A stretch of 64,000 nucleotides of DNA from Schistocerca nitens (Eukaryota > Arthropoda > Insecta > Orthoptera > Acrididae). Below, piece by piece: positions 22,570 through 33,543 of this stretch. The stretch spans positions 382,849,348 through 382,913,347 of the forward strand of contig NC_064614.1 in assembly GCF_023898315.1 (NCBI RefSeq). The letters run 5' to 3'. The notes beneath the pieces are model-generated. The model saw only the letters and a list, made by a program, of their open reading frames with translations. It had not been told where the DNA came from and did not search any database. Made by a program: the position numbers and the translations under genes. Each line of letters begins with the position of its first letter. Within the stretch, counting starts at the first letter, position 1.

Positions 22570-23690
22570 AAAATGAGTTGTGGTCTGGAAATATGAGACT
22601 TCTTCAAGGTAAAAGATTTCCGCACTATGGCCGTTGATTTCAAACACAGACTGCAGAGAGTCCTCAAATGAAGTAGCACCCTACAGAAGCGCTGTCACTG
22701 GGAACTACCAATGAAGATGCCTACATTCTGCTTCTGATTCTGTCTGAAGGGTCTAAATTTCAAATAATTTCTTGGGACGATTTGGAGCTAGCGAAATCAA
22801 GGATTTCAGAATTCTGGAGATGCCTGCCCTTCGTGATCAACCGAGCTATTTCTTGCAGTATGGAAACTTTGACAGGTTCCGAAAGTGCTTTCCAGTGGTC
22901 GGGCGTGGATTTCGGGTTAAGCTTCCCTGTGTACTGGTCTAATGTTTCCTTTTAAAGAAGTGGGCACGCGCTCCGTCTTACATCGGATGGCGGAACTAGT
23001 GGCTGGCAGGATGGTGGTGTTTCGCTGAAGGAGACGGCCTTCACGAGGTTTGATAGAAGCCAATAAATTCTATGTGCTTCTACTAAAATTTGAGAGTGAT
23101 GTTTTTATGCGACTTTTCCCTCTTGACTTCGAACTGTTTTGTCGTTGCGGTGAGCTTTGGAGGGAATTGCTAGTAGCCAGATGGAGGCAGTGTACTGAAC
23201 TGTTAGCGGCGAATATATTCCAGTCTCGCGGTTGGATCACGGAATCTTTCCTCAAACTTAATTATTGACATTGGAGTTAACTCTGGCTTATGGGTCAAAG
23301 CGAGACTGGCGACCCCTGTTTAGAATGATTGATAGTGTAGCAGAGCGGAGACTTAATCTGGGACTGCCAATAAACTTTTCCGATTAAATTTGCGACGTAC
23401 AGAGTCCCATAATTTTTCTCGCGTGCCACACACCGCTAAGAGTGCATGGATTCTAGACGCGACAGTGCGTGTGTTTTCGTGTGATATTACGGAAATCTCC
23501 GAGGACCGCACGGAAGGAACGTTTCTCCTGTTGACTTCATTTGGATGTATAACCGCTACAAATGCGCTGAAATTGATATTGTTCAGGAACTAGTTTTGAC
23601 AGCATGTCGTTAACCGGCACATTTAAAAAAATTTTAAATGGTGTATACCACACATCACCTATAGTTTCAAAATATGTTGGACACCTGAAA
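22570..23690. other. No recognisable gene
   Basis: Short frames on both strands around 23050-23270 mirror each other and have no known motif. Nothing supportable. Confidence 0.5.
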
Positions 23691-23739
23691 GCGCTGTGAA
23701 AGTTGGTGGCCCTGGAATACGGCTCGTCATTATGTAACC

Positions 23740-24770
23740 CAGACTCAGTACCGCACCTACGTTTATTATCAAAAGTACGATGGTATGGAGTATCAACCGA
23801 AATTTGTGACTTGGTTGAGGATTTTTTGGTAGAAAGAACGCAGTCCGGTATATTGGAACGAGGATTTCGGTGTGACACAGGGAAGTGTGTTGGGACCCTT
23901 GCTGTTTTATGTTGCATGTTAATGACCTCGCGTACAACATTAATAGCAATCTGAGACTTTTGCAGATGGTGCAGTTATCTATAAAGAAATGCTGTCTGAA
24001 AGAAATTGTATAAATATTCATACAGCTCTTGACAAGATTTCAAAGTGGTGCAAAGATTGGCAACCTGGTTCAAATGTTCAGAAGTGTAAAACTGTGCACT
24101 TCACAAAAAGAAAATAACGCAGTACCCTATCAGCATAATATAAAAGTCACACTTTGAATTGGTCAACTACTACAGCTCCTGGGCGTAACACATTGTAGTA
24201 ATATGAAATTCAATAATCACATAGGGGCAGTCGTAGTTAAAGCAGTTACCTGACTTTGGTTTCATATTAGAATACTGGGGAAATGCAACCACTCGACAGA
24301 GGAGGCTGCTTACAAATCACTCGTGCGATCCATACTAGAATACTGTTCAAGTACCAAACAGGGCTAGCAGGGGATATTGAATGTACGCAGAGGGGGACAG
24401 CACAAATGGTCTCAAGTTTGTTCGATCCATGGGAGATCGTCACAGAGATGCTCAATAAACTGAAGTGGCAAACTCTAATCTAATCTAATCTAATCTCTAA
24501 TCTTGAAGATACAGGTCAACTATCCGAGAAAGCCTGTTTACAAAGTTTAAATGATGACTCTAGGTATCTATTACACCCCTCTGCGTATCTCTCCCGTAGT
24601 TCGTGAGGACAAGATTAGATTAGTCACAGAACTCACGGAGGTACTGAAGCAATCATTCTTCCATATGTGAATGGAATGGGAGAAAACTCCAGTTAGTGGT
24701 ACAATGGGAAGTAGCCTCTGCTACGAATTTCACAGTGCTTTGCTGAGTATGTGTGGATGTACAAGTAGAT
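23740..24770 (+). pseudogene. CR1-like LINE fragment (RT palm to 3' end)
   Basis: Broken + strand frames read KVRWYGVSTEICDLVEDFLV and ERTQSGIL near 23780-23850, TQGSVLGPLLF near 23875-23910, NLRLFADGAVIYKEM near 23950-23990 (the FADD box changed to FADG) and DKISKWCKDWQ. These align in order with the CR1-like LINE at 28753-29694, which has VRAYGLSDQLCDWIEEFLDN, PQGSVIGPLLF and LRLFADDAVAYRE. The tail near 24585-24760 also resembles that LINE's 3' end. The copy is 5'-truncated, has lost a catalytic Asp and has many frameshifts. Confidence 0.75.
24476..24500. repeat. (TAATC)n microsatellite
   Basis: About five tandem units of TAATC interrupt the LINE fragment. Confidence 0.85.
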
Positions 24771-24806
24771 CAGATTTCATTTAGGAATTTAACTCCCAGA
24801 GTTCAG

Positions 24807-24829
24807 TTTTTTTTTTTTTTTTTTTTTTT
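24807..24829. repeat. Poly-T run
   Basis: Twenty-three consecutive T residues about 240 bp upstream of the carboxylesterase start codon. Possibly the poly-A tail of a minus-strand retroelement, but no body was identified. Confidence 0.85.
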
Positions 24830-25069
24830 CGATCGCGTTTGTCTCAAGTGAAGACATTGATGACTTCGACTTTTGGTCCATAAGCAGGAGCGCAGTGAAA
24901 TTTTGGATTGTCAACAGCTGAATGCTTCCTCTGCTGTGTCTGTGCCCAAGTAGCAGGGCAATAGGACACGACCTTGCTGCCGTGATAAGCTGGTGATAAC
25001 ACCTGTGAGATGCGCCGAGCAGCCAGCCAGGCGCAGCTTCACCGCGCAGACGTCGTCCAGCCAACAGCC

Positions 25070-25273
25070 ATGTTGTCGCTGCTGCTGTGTCTTCTGGTGG
25101 CGACTCCGTGGACGCCGGCGTCTGGCGTCGCGACGACGGAGGAGCGGCCGGTGGTGCGCGTGGGGCAGGGCGCGCTGCGCGGCATCTCCCTGCGCTCGGC
25201 GTCCGGCCGGCCCTTCTACGGCTTCCGCGGGGTGCCCTACGCGCGGCCCCCCGTCGGCAAGAGGCGCTTCAAG
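25070..25273 (+). CDS. Type-B carboxylesterase, exon 1 (5' end of gene)
   Basis: The ATG at 25070 (context CAGCCATGT) opens a hydrophobic signal peptide (MLSLLLCLLVATPWTPASG). The mature N-terminus then follows the family pattern: VVRVGQGALRGISL, then PFYGFRGVPYARPPVGKRRF, the conserved F-x-G-[IV]-P-[YF]-A-x-P-P segment. The exon ends with AAG at 25273 before GTACTC (donor), phase 0, 68 codons. The product should be a secreted or membrane-attached serine hydrolase cleaving carboxyl esters (detoxification, hormone or pheromone esterase type); the subfamily cannot be told from this part. An upstream in-frame ATG at 25010 would put the hydrophobic stretch 20 residues in, so 25070 is preferred. 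The exon is strikingly GC-rich compared with its AT-rich surroundings. Catalytic residues lie in later exons outside the window. Confidence 0.9.
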
Positions 25274-25627
25274 GTACTCGCCTCGACACTCGGCTTCACG
25301 AGCTCTCTAATTTGCCAATATTTACAAACACACTGGCAAAGATGCTCGTGTTGTTTTGGAATTTAGGTTTCGAAAAATAGGTTGCAAATGGTGTGTAGTA
25401 CAAATACATCTACGAAAACTCCCTAAAAGATTTTTTTGAGTGTTCCGGAGAGTGAGAAGACGCGTAAAACGTGGATGCACTGTACCGGCAAATTGCCACC
25501 ACGTCGACGCACAAGTTCACTAACTTAATTAAAACTGTGTTACACTGTGAAGTTAACATCCATTGTTACAACGAAGGATAGCTTCATTCAAAGAACTTAA
25601 ATACCTAATGTCATCACACATCAAATA

Positions 25628-25652
25628 TATGAGAGCTCAGCCGTTAGAGCGG
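25628..25652 (+). pseudogene. tRNA-like sequence, 5' half (split by RTE insertion)
   Basis: GAGAGCTCAGCCGTTAGAGC resembles a tRNA D-arm/A box. The sequence breaks at 25652 and resumes at 33082, with GTTAGAGCGG present on both sides (25643-25652 and 33082-33091) as the target duplication of the inserted LINE. Confidence 0.6.
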
Positions 25653-25688
25653 TTGTTGTTGTTGTTTTTGTTTTTATTGTTGTGGTCT

Positions 25689-27764
25689 TCAGTCATGAGA
25701 CTGGTTTGATGCAGCTCTCCATTCTGCTCTATCCTGTGCAAGCTTCTTCATCTCCCAGTACCTACTGCAACCTACATCCTTCTGAATCTGCTTAGTGTAT
25801 TCATCTCTTGGTCTCCCTCTACGATTTTTACCCTCCACGCTACCCTCCAATACTAAATTTGTGATCCCTTGATGCCTCAACACATGTCCTACCAACCGAT
25901 CCCTTCTTCTAGTCAAGTTGTGCCACAAACTTCTCTTCTCCCCAATCCTATTCAATACTTCCTCATTAGTTATGTGATCTACCCATCTAATCTTCAGCAT
26001 TCTTCTGTAGCACCACATTTCAAAAGTTTCTAGTCTCTTCTTGTCCAAACTATTTATCGTCCACGTTTCACTTCCATACATGGCTATACTCCATACAAAT
26101 ACTTTCAGAAATGACTTCCTGACATTTAAATCTATACTCGATTTTAACAAATTTCTCTTCTTCAGAAACGCTTTCCTTGCCATTGCCAGCCCACATTTTA
26201 TATCCTCTCTACTTCGACCATCATTTATTTTGTTCCCCAAATAGCAAAATTCCTTTACTACTTTAAGTGTCTCATTTCCTAATCTATTTCCCTCAGCATC
26301 ACCCGACTTCATTCGACTACATTCCATTATCCTCGTTTTGCTTTTGTTGATGTTCATCTTATACCCTCCTTTCAAGACACTATCAATTCCATTCAACTGC
26401 TCTTACAGGTCCTTTGCTGTCTGTGACAGAATTACAATGTCATCGGCGAACCTCAAAGTTTTTATTTCTTCTCCATGGATTTTAATACCTACTCCGAATT
26501 TTTCTTTTGTTTCCTTCACTGCTTGCTCAATATACAGATTGAATAACATCGGGGAGAGGCTACAACCCTGTCTCACTCCCTTCCCAACCACTGCTTCCCT
26601 TTCATGTCCCTCCACTCTTATAACTGCCATCTGGTTTCTGTACAAATTGTAAATAGCCTTTCGCTCCCTGTATTTTACCCCTGCCACCTTCAGAATTTGA
26701 AAAAGCGTATTCCAGTCAACATTGTCAAAAGCTTTCTCTAAGTCTACAAATGATAGAAACGTAGGTTTGCCTTTCCTTAATCTAGCTTCTAAGATAAGTC
26801 GCAGGGTCAGTATTGCCTCGTGTGTCCCAACATTTCTACGGAATCCAAATTGATCTTCCCTGAGGTCGGCTTCTACCAGTTTTTCCATTCGTCTGTAAAG
26901 AATTCGCGCTAGTATTTTGCAGCTGTGACTTATTGAACTGATAGTTCGGTAATTTTCACATTTGTCAACACCTGCTTTCTTTGGGATTGGAATTATTATA
27001 TTCTTCTTGAAGTCTGAGGGTATTTCGCCAGTCTCATACATCCTGCTCGCCAGATGGTAGAGTTTTGTCAGGACTGGCTCTCCCAAGGCTGTCAGTAGTT
27101 CTAATGGAATGTTGTCTACTCCCGGGGCCTTGTTTCGACTCAGGTCTTTCAGAGCTCTGTCAAACTCTGCACGCAGTATTATATCTCCCATTTCATCTTC
27201 ATCTACATCCTCTTCCCTATCCATAATATTGTTCTCAAGTATTTTGCCCTTGTATAGACCCTCTATATACTTCTTCCACCTTTCTGCTTTCCCTTCTTTG
27301 CTTAGAACTGGGTTTCCATCTGAGCGTTTGATATTCATACAAGTGGTTCTCTTTTCTCTGAAGGTCTCTCTGATTTTCCTATAGGCTGTATCTATCTTGC
27401 CCCTAGTGAGATAAGCCTCTACATCCTTACGTTTGTCCTCTAGCCATGCCTGCTTAGCCATTTTGCACTTCCTGTCGATCTCATTTTTGAGACGTTTGTA
27501 TTCCTTTTTGCCTGCTTCATTTACTGCATTTTTATATTTTCTCCTTTCATCAATTAAATTCAGTATTTCTTCTGTCACCCAAGGATTTCTACTAGCCCTC
27601 GTCTTTTTACATACTTGATCCTCTGCTGCCTTCACTACTTCATCCCTCAAAGCTACCCATTCTTCTTCTACTGTATTTCTTTCCCCCATTCCTGTCAATT
27701 GTTCCCTTATGCTCTCCCTGAAACTCTGTACAACCTCTGGTTTAGTCAGTTTATCAGGTCCCAT
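25689..27764 (-). pseudogene. RTE LINE reverse transcriptase and C-terminal domain
   Basis: The RT frame starts around 27800 and runs to 26401. Its motifs are KNIIIPIPKKAG and NYRTISSISHSCKILARIL (fingers), TFLSFVDLEKAFDNVDW (motif A), GKGVRQGCSLSPMLFNLYIE (motif B) and LRFADDIVILSQ (FADD, motif C); all catalytic Asp residues are present. A TAA at about 26397-26399 (probably CAA originally) separates it from the C-terminal 235 residues, which contain EFCYLGNKI and the late SETWTI and RRGRPR parts usual for this family. Only one nonsense codon lies in this 2-kb stretch, so the copy is fairly young. Confidence 0.88.
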
Positions 27765-27803
27765 CTCCTTAAATTCCCACCTTCTTGCAGTGTCTTCAGT
27801 TTT

Positions 27804-28648
27804 AATCTACAGGTCATAACCAATAGATTGTGCTCAGAATCCACACCTGCCCCTGGAAATGTCTTACAATTTAAAACCTGGTTCCTAATTCTCTGTCTTA
27901 CCATTATATAATCTATCTGAAACCTGTCAGTATCTCCAGGCTTCTTCCATGTATACACCCTTCTTTCACGATTCTTGAACCAAGTGTTAGCTATGATTAA
28001 GTTGTGCACTGTGCAAAATTCTACCAGGCGGCCTCCTCTTTCATTTCTTACAACCAATCCATATTCACCTACTACGTTTCCTTCTCTCCCTTTTCCTACT
28101 GTCGAATTCCAGTCACCCATGACTATTAAATTTTCGTCTCCCTTCACAATCTGAATAATTTCTTTTATTTCATCATACATTTCTTCAATTTCTTCGTCAT
28201 CTGCAGAGCTAGTTGGCATATAAACTTGTACTACTGTAGTAGGCGTGGGCTTCGTATCTATCTTGGCCACAATAATGCGTTCACTATGCTGTTTGTAGTA
28301 GCTTACTTGCACTCCTATTTTTTTATTCATTATTAAACCTATTCCTGCATTATCCCTATTTGATTTTGTGATTATCACCCTGTAGTCACCTGACCAGAAG
28401 TCTTGTTCCTCCTTCCACCGAACTTCACTAATTCCCACTATATCTAACTTTAACCTATCCATTTCCCTTTTTAAGTTTTCTAACCTACCTGCCCGATTAA
28501 GGGATCTGAAATTCGACGCTCCGGTCCGTAGAACGCCAGTTTTCTTTCTCCTGATAACGACATCCTCTTGAGTAGTCCCCACCCGGAGTTCCGAATGGGG
28601 GACTATTTTACCTCCGGTATATTTTACCCAAGAGGACACCATCATCAT
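27804..28648 (-). pseudogene. RTE LINE endonuclease domain
   Basis: A minus-strand frame of about 280 residues has the AP-type endonuclease motifs in order: ASNFRSLNRAGRLENLKREM (Asn), LDIVGISEVRWKEE (catalytic Glu), NLIVMGDWNSTVG (Asp/Asn), FQIDYIMVRQR (Asp) and GVDSEHNLLVM (DSEH, in place of the usual S-D-H). The frame slips near 27805 in an A-rich stretch and continues into the RT frame. The enzyme nicks target DNA to prime reverse transcription. The domain itself is uninterrupted. Confidence 0.85.
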
Positions 28649-28752
28649 TTAACCACGCAGTAAAGCTGCATGCCCTCGGAAAAAATTCTACATCTACATC
28701 CATACTCCGCAAGCCACCTGACGGTGTGTGGCGGAGGGTACCCTGAGTACCT

Positions 28753-30673
28753 CTATCGGTTCTCCCTTCTATTCCAGGATTGTCGGTATGCTTCTGTGTG
28801 GACTCTAATCTCTCTGATTTTATCCTCATGGTCTCTTCGCGAGATATACGTAGGAGGGAGCAATATACTGCTTGACTCTTCGGTGAAGGTATGTTCTCGA
28901 AACTTTAACAAAAGCCCGTACCGAGCTACTGAGCGTCTCTCCCGCAGAGTCTTCCACTGGAGTTTATCTATCATCTCAGTAACGCTTTCGCGATTACTAA
29001 ATGATCCTGTAACGAAGGGCGCTGCTCTCCGTTGGATCTTCTCTATCTCTTCTATTAACCATATCTGGTACGGATCCCACACTGCTGAGCAGTATTCAAG
29101 CAGTGGGCGAACAAGCGTACTGTAACCTACTTCCTTTGTTTTCGTATTGCATTTCCTTAGTATTCTTCGAATGAATCTCAGTCTGGCATCTGCTTTACCG
29201 ACGATCAACTTTATATGATCATTCCATTTTAAATCACTCCTAATGCGTACTCCCAGATAATTTACGGAATTAACTGCTTCCAGTTGCTGACCTGCTATTT
29301 TGTAGCTAAATGATAAGGGATCTATCTTTCTATGTATTCGTAGCACATTACACTTGTCTACATTGAGATTCAATTGCCATTCCCTGCACCATGCGTCAAT
29401 TCGCTGCAGATCCTCCTGCATTTCAGTACAATTTTCCATTGTTACAACCTCTCGATACGCCACAGCATCATCTGCAAAAAGCCTCAGTGAACTTCCGATG
29501 TCACCCACAAGGTCATTTATGTATATTGTGAATAGCAACGGTCCTATGACACTACCCTGCGGCACACCTGAAATCACTCTTACTTCGGAAGACTTCTCTC
29601 CATTGAGAATGACATGCTGCGTTCTGTTATCTAGGAACTCTTCAATCCAATCGCACAATTGGTCTGATAGTCCATATGCTCTTACTTTGTTCATTAAACG
29701 ACTGTGGGGAACTGTATCGAACGCCTTGCGTTAGAGATATAGGTTTATAGTTCTGCACATCTGTTCGACGTCCCTTCTTGAAAACGGGGATGACCTGTGC
29801 CCTTTTCCAATCCTTTGGAACGCTACGCTCTTCTAGAGACCTACGGTACACCGCTGCAAGAAGGGGGGCAAGTTCCTTCGCGTACTCTGTGTAAAACCGA
29901 ACTGGTATCCCATCAGGTCCAGTGGCCTTTCCTCTTTTGAGCGATTTTAATTGTTTCTCTATCCCTCTGTCATCTATTTCGATATCTACCATTCTGTCAT
30001 CTGTGCGACAATCCAGAGAAGGAACTACAGTGCACTCTTCCTCTGTGAAACAGCTTTGGAAAAAGACATTTAGTATTTCGGCCTTTAGTCTGTCATCCTC
30101 AGTTTCAGTACCATTTTGGTCACAGTGTCTGGACATTTTGTTTTGATCCACCTACCGCTTTGACCAAGACCAAAATTTCTTAGGATTTTCTGCCAAGTCA
30201 GTACATAGAACTTTACTTTCGAAGTCATTGAACGCCTCTCGCATAGCCCTCCTCACACTACATTTCGCTTCGCGTAATTTTTGTTTGTCTGCAAGGCTTA
30301 GGCTATGTTTATGTTTGCTGTGAAGTTCCCTTTGCTTCCGCAGCAGTTTTCTAACTCGGTTGTTGTACCACGGTGGCTCTTTTCCATCTCTTACGATCTT
30401 GCTTGGCACATACTCATCTAACGCATATTGTACGATGGTTTTGAACTTTGTCCACTGATCCTCAACACTATCTATACTTGAGACAAAACTTTTGTGTTGA
30501 GCCGTCAGGTACTCTGTAATCTGCTTTTTTTCACTTTTGCTAAACAGAAAAATCTTCCTACCTTTTTTAATATTTCTATTTACGGCTGAAATCATCGATG
30601 CCGTAACCGCTTTATGATCGCTGATTCCCTGTTCTGCGTTAACTGTTTCAAATAGTTCGGATCTGCTTGTCAC
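28753..30673 (-). pseudogene. CR1-like LINE ORF2, linker and reverse transcriptase with internal deletion
   Basis: It resumes at 30673 with ISDHKAVTASMI (the end of the endonuclease, SDH) and runs in frame through one TAG (about 30152) to LKRGKATGPDGIPVRFY and AQVIPVFKKGRRTDVQNYKP. At about 29730-29740 the text jumps from YKPISLT to FDTVPHSRLMNKVRAYGL with a frame change. Roughly 60-70 codons, including the start of motif A, are missing. Beyond it come SGVPQGSVIGPLLFTIYIND (motif B) and LRLFADDAVAYRE (motif C), then the thumb. The deletion inactivates RT. Confidence 0.85.
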
Positions 30674-30734
30674 CAGAAGGTCTAATATGTTATCGCCACG
30701 AGTCGGTTCTCTGTTTAACTGCTCAAGGTAGTTT

Positions 30735-31364
30735 TCAGATTAAGCACTTAAAAAAAATTTCACTGGATTCTTTGTCCCTGCCACTCGTTATGAACGTTTG
30801 AGCCTCCCAGTCTATATCCGGCAAATTAAAATCTCCACCCAGAACTATAACATGGTGGGGAAATCTACTCGAAATATTTTCCAAATTATCCTTCAGGTGC
30901 TCAGCCACAACAGCTGCTGAGCCAGGGGGCCTATAGAGACATCCAATTACCATGTCTGAGCCTGCTTTAACCGTAACCTTCACCCAAATCATTTCACATT
31001 TCGGATCTCCGTCAATTTCCTTCGATACTATTGCACTTCTTATCGCTATAAACACGCCTCCCCCTTCACTGTCCAGCCTGTCTCTGCGGTATACATTCCA
31101 ATCTGAGTTTAGGATTTCATTACTGTTTACATCTGGTTTCAGCCAACTTTCTGTCCCTAGTACTATATGGGCGTTGTGACTGTTTATTAATGAGAGCAGT
31201 TCTGGGACCTTTCTATAGACGCTCCTGCAGTTTACTATTAGCACATTAATATTGTTATTCCCTGTTGAATTTTGCCTACTCCTACCTTGCCGCGTCTCAG
31301 GAGGCGTCTTGTTGGGCCTAGGGAGGGAATTCTCTAACCTAAAAAACCCCCATGTGCACTCCAC
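30735..31364 (-). pseudogene. CR1-like LINE ORF2, endonuclease
   Basis: The frame opens at 31364, overlapping the last 31 bp of ORF1. Endonuclease motifs are LIVNCRSVYRKVPELLSLI (Asn), AHIVLGTESWLKPD (Glu), YRRDRLDSEGGGVFIAI, IGCLYRPPGS and VIVLGGDFNLPDIDW (Asp/Asn). It ends at a stop at 30735, after which the frame shifts. The start ATG is not proven. Confidence 0.85.
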
Positions 31365-32256
31365 ACGTACTCCGCTACCCTTGTAGCCGCTTCCGGCGTG
31401 TAGTGCACGCCTGACCTATTCAGGGGGACCCTACATTTCTCCACCCGATAGCGGAGGTCGAGAAATTTGCACCCCAGATCTCCGCAGAATCGTCTGAGCC
31501 TCTGGTTTAAGCCTTCCACTCGGCTCCAAACCAGAGAACCGCGATCGGTTCTGGGAACGATACTACAAATAGTTAGCTTAGATTCCACCCCGCGAGCGAG
31601 GCTTTCCGCCTTCACCAATTCCGCCGACCGCCTGTACGAACTGAGGATGACCTCTGAACCCAGACGGCAGGAGTCATTGGTGCCGACATGAGCAACAATT
31701 TGCAGTCGGGTGCACCCAGTGCTCTCTATCGCCGCCGGTATGGCCTCCTCCACATCTCGGATGAGACCACCCGGCAAGCAGACAGAGTGAACCCTGGCCT
31801 TCTTCCCCGACCTTTCCGCTATTTCCCTAAGGGGCTCCATCACCCGCCTAACGTTGGAGCTCCCAATAACTAATAAACCCCTCCCCCCGTGTGCCTGCTC
31901 GGACCTTGCTGAAGGAGCAGCCACATGTCCACTCACAGGCAGAGCGGGCGATGCCACACGGCCAGCCTCCACATTTACCCTCCGCCCCGTGCGCCGCGAA
32001 CGCCGCTGAACCCGCCACTCCCCTTGGGGAGAGGGTGGCCCAACCGCGCCCGGTACCCGCAAAGATGTCTCGACAGCAGGGACAGTGGGTGAAGCACCTG
32101 GGGTGTACCTTGCGATGCACCAGACTCCCCACTGCCGCTACACTCCGAGGCAGCAGCCTGAAGACGGCTGACCGCGGCCATCAACACGTTCAGCTGTTCG
32201 CGAACAGTGGCCAGCTCCTCCTGCGTCCGTACACAGCAGTCACACATCCTATCCAT
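31334..32256 (-). pseudogene. CR1-like LINE ORF1 with SGNH/GDSL esterase domain (one frameshift)
   Basis: The minus strand begins MDRMCDCCVRTQEELATVRE, a Cys-containing start followed by a short coiled-coil-like segment. It then changes frame around 32000-32060 and runs to 31334. The second part is an SGNH hydrolase: LLVIGSSNVRRVMEPL (block I, catalytic Ser in GSSN), QIVAHVGTNDSCRLGS (block III, GTND) and LNRSGVHYTPEAATRVAEYV (block V, with catalytic His in GVH). ORF1 proteins of CR1-group LINEs are known to carry such an esterase. The esterase part is uninterrupted over about 240 codons with all three blocks. It is unrelated to the host carboxylesterase in whose intron it sits. Confidence 0.85.
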
Positions 32257-32422
32257 CCTAAGAAATCTATTTACTGAAGAGAGTTAATCAACTTTTAACT
32301 AGACTGCTAATTCACTAAAGGCGGCTGATTATTGACTAAACTGTGATTGCTAGCCACTTCTTGTAGAAAGCAATGAAAATAGCACTACCTGTCTCTGGAC
32401 TGTATTGAAAACAAACATTAGC

Positions 32423-32800
32423 ACTACTGGCACTATGGTTGACTAAAGGGACTCTCTCTGACTGTATTCAAAACAAACACGAAATCTATGGAACACTATT
32501 AATAGCACTCGACAATTAAAGCTTCCTAAAAGCAAAAACACACGGAAGAAGAAGTGACAAGTAAGAAAAATACAGTTAATACTAAAATTAAGGTAGCTCG
32601 CTGCACAGCAGACGTGAAGCAGACGGCGGTTAGGACGACACTGACACTACTGGCACTATGGCTGACTAAAGGGACTCTCTCTGACTGTAATCAAAACAAA
32701 CACGAAATCTATGGAACACTATTAATAGCACTCGACAATTAAAGCTTCCTAAAAGCAAAAACACACGGAAGAAGAAGTGACAAGTAAGAAAAATACAGCC
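32423..32800 (-). repeat. 5' region of the CR1-like LINE: 155-bp segment duplicated at 223-bp spacing
   Basis: ACTACTGGCACTATGG and the following about 155 bp, through ACACACGGAAGAAGAAGTG to GTAAGAAAAATACAG, occur at about 32423-32577 and again at 32646-32800 with only a few differences. A weaker third similarity (CTGACTGTATT / CTGGACTGTATT with AAACAAACA) precedes it near 32395. Repeated 5' monomers in LINEs often carry promoter activity. Promoter function here is inference. Confidence 0.85.
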
Positions 32801-33081
32801 GTAGTTTCCCCTTGCTTTCAGCCGTTCGCAGTACCAGCACAGCAAGGCTGTTTTGGTTAGTGTCACAAGGCCAGATCAGTCAATCATCCAGACTGTTGCC
32901 CTTGCAACTGCTGAAAAGGCTGCTGCCCCTCTTCAGGAACCACACGTTTGTCTGGCCTCTCAACAGATACCCCTCCGTTGTGGTTGCACCTACGGTACGG
33001 CTATCTGTATCGCTGAGGCACGCAAGCCTCCCCACCAACGGCAAGGTCCATAGTTCATGAGGGGGGTGGGGGGGGGGGAGG

Positions 33082-33155
33082 GTTAGAGCGGTAAACCGTC
33101 GAATTTTATAAGGCGATTCCATGGATCGCTGGTTCAAATCTAACACGAAAGAACT
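33082..33155 (+). pseudogene. tRNA-like sequence, 3' half
   Basis: After the duplicated GTTAGAGCGG comes an anticodon-arm-like part, a possible long variable arm (CGATTCCATGGATCG) and the B box GGTTCAAATC. Together with 25628-25652 this makes a tRNA-like unit of class-II shape. No clean acceptor stem is visible, so it is more likely a tRNA pseudogene or SINE head than a working tRNA. Confidence 0.55.
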
Positions 33156-33541
33156 TTTTAATTTATTTGTAAAACGAATCGACTGTCCTCTCATACGAAA
33201 ACCAAATCACAATCACAAAACTTCATCACACGACCAGAAACAGAATATTATTGTTTTTTCTTTGCTGTTTACATGAGCTTACATTTCCAATCGCTGTTCC
33301 ACTCGTCACGTTAAAGAAGATATTTTCTAATTAATGTGACCACACATTTTTTTACTACACTCCTGGAAGTGATAGTTCAACCCGAAAGGTAGTCTACTTT
33401 GCTTACTTTCATTCGCTCATGACGTATTGTATTACATTCTCAAAGGACATTTTTGGCTCAGAAACGGGCGGTTCGCGAAGTTCGCGAACTCTTGTCGACC
33501 CTGTTCATTAGTTTGGGTATTTTGACATTTGCATCTCAATA
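33156..33541. other. No recognisable gene
   Basis: AT-rich intron sequence. Nothing recognised except a partial copy of CACTCCTGGAAGTG at about 33358-33371, which resembles the end of the Tc1-like element at 33544. Confidence 0.55.
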
Positions 33542-33543
33542 TA

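Larger units (their letters stand above)
28687..32790 (-). mobile_element. CR1-like LINE with esterase ORF1, inserted in the RTE LINE
   Basis: Minus-strand LINE with ORF1 (31334-32256), ORF2 (28753-31364) and a 5' region with a duplicated 155-bp segment. Its 3' end starts on + as CTACATCTACATCCATACTC. The host RTE 5' untranslated sequence stops at 28686 and resumes at about 32791, with an AAAAAT-type duplication on both sides. An ORF1 with an SGNH esterase and an ORF2 with EN and RT but no RNase H is the CR1-group layout. ORF2 has an internal deletion, so the element is dead. Confidence 0.85.
25653..33081 (-). mobile_element. RTE-type LINE (minus strand), split by a CR1-like LINE
   Basis: The 3' end on the minus strand is a (CAA)n-like tail (TTGTTGTTGTT on + at 25653). 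The 5' untranslated part lies at 32791-33081, beyond the inserted CR1-like LINE at 28687-32790, and ends in a G/C run at about 33060-33081. A 10-bp duplication GTTAGAGCGG flanks the whole block. Endonuclease plus RT with no RNase H and a short repetitive tail is typical of RTE elements. Excluding the guest, about 3.3 kb, i.e. close to full length. It has one frameshift and one nonsense codon. Confidence 0.85.

Noticed and set aside
25010..25366. Longer esterase start at 25010 and extension past 25273
   Set aside because: The upstream start would bury the signal peptide 20 residues in. Past 25273 the frame leaves the family pattern, while a GT donor and an in-phase second exon explain the break.
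27109..27911. Plus-strand open frames across the RTE LINE
   Set aside because: They are complements of the minus-strand RT and endonuclease coding, which have clear motifs.
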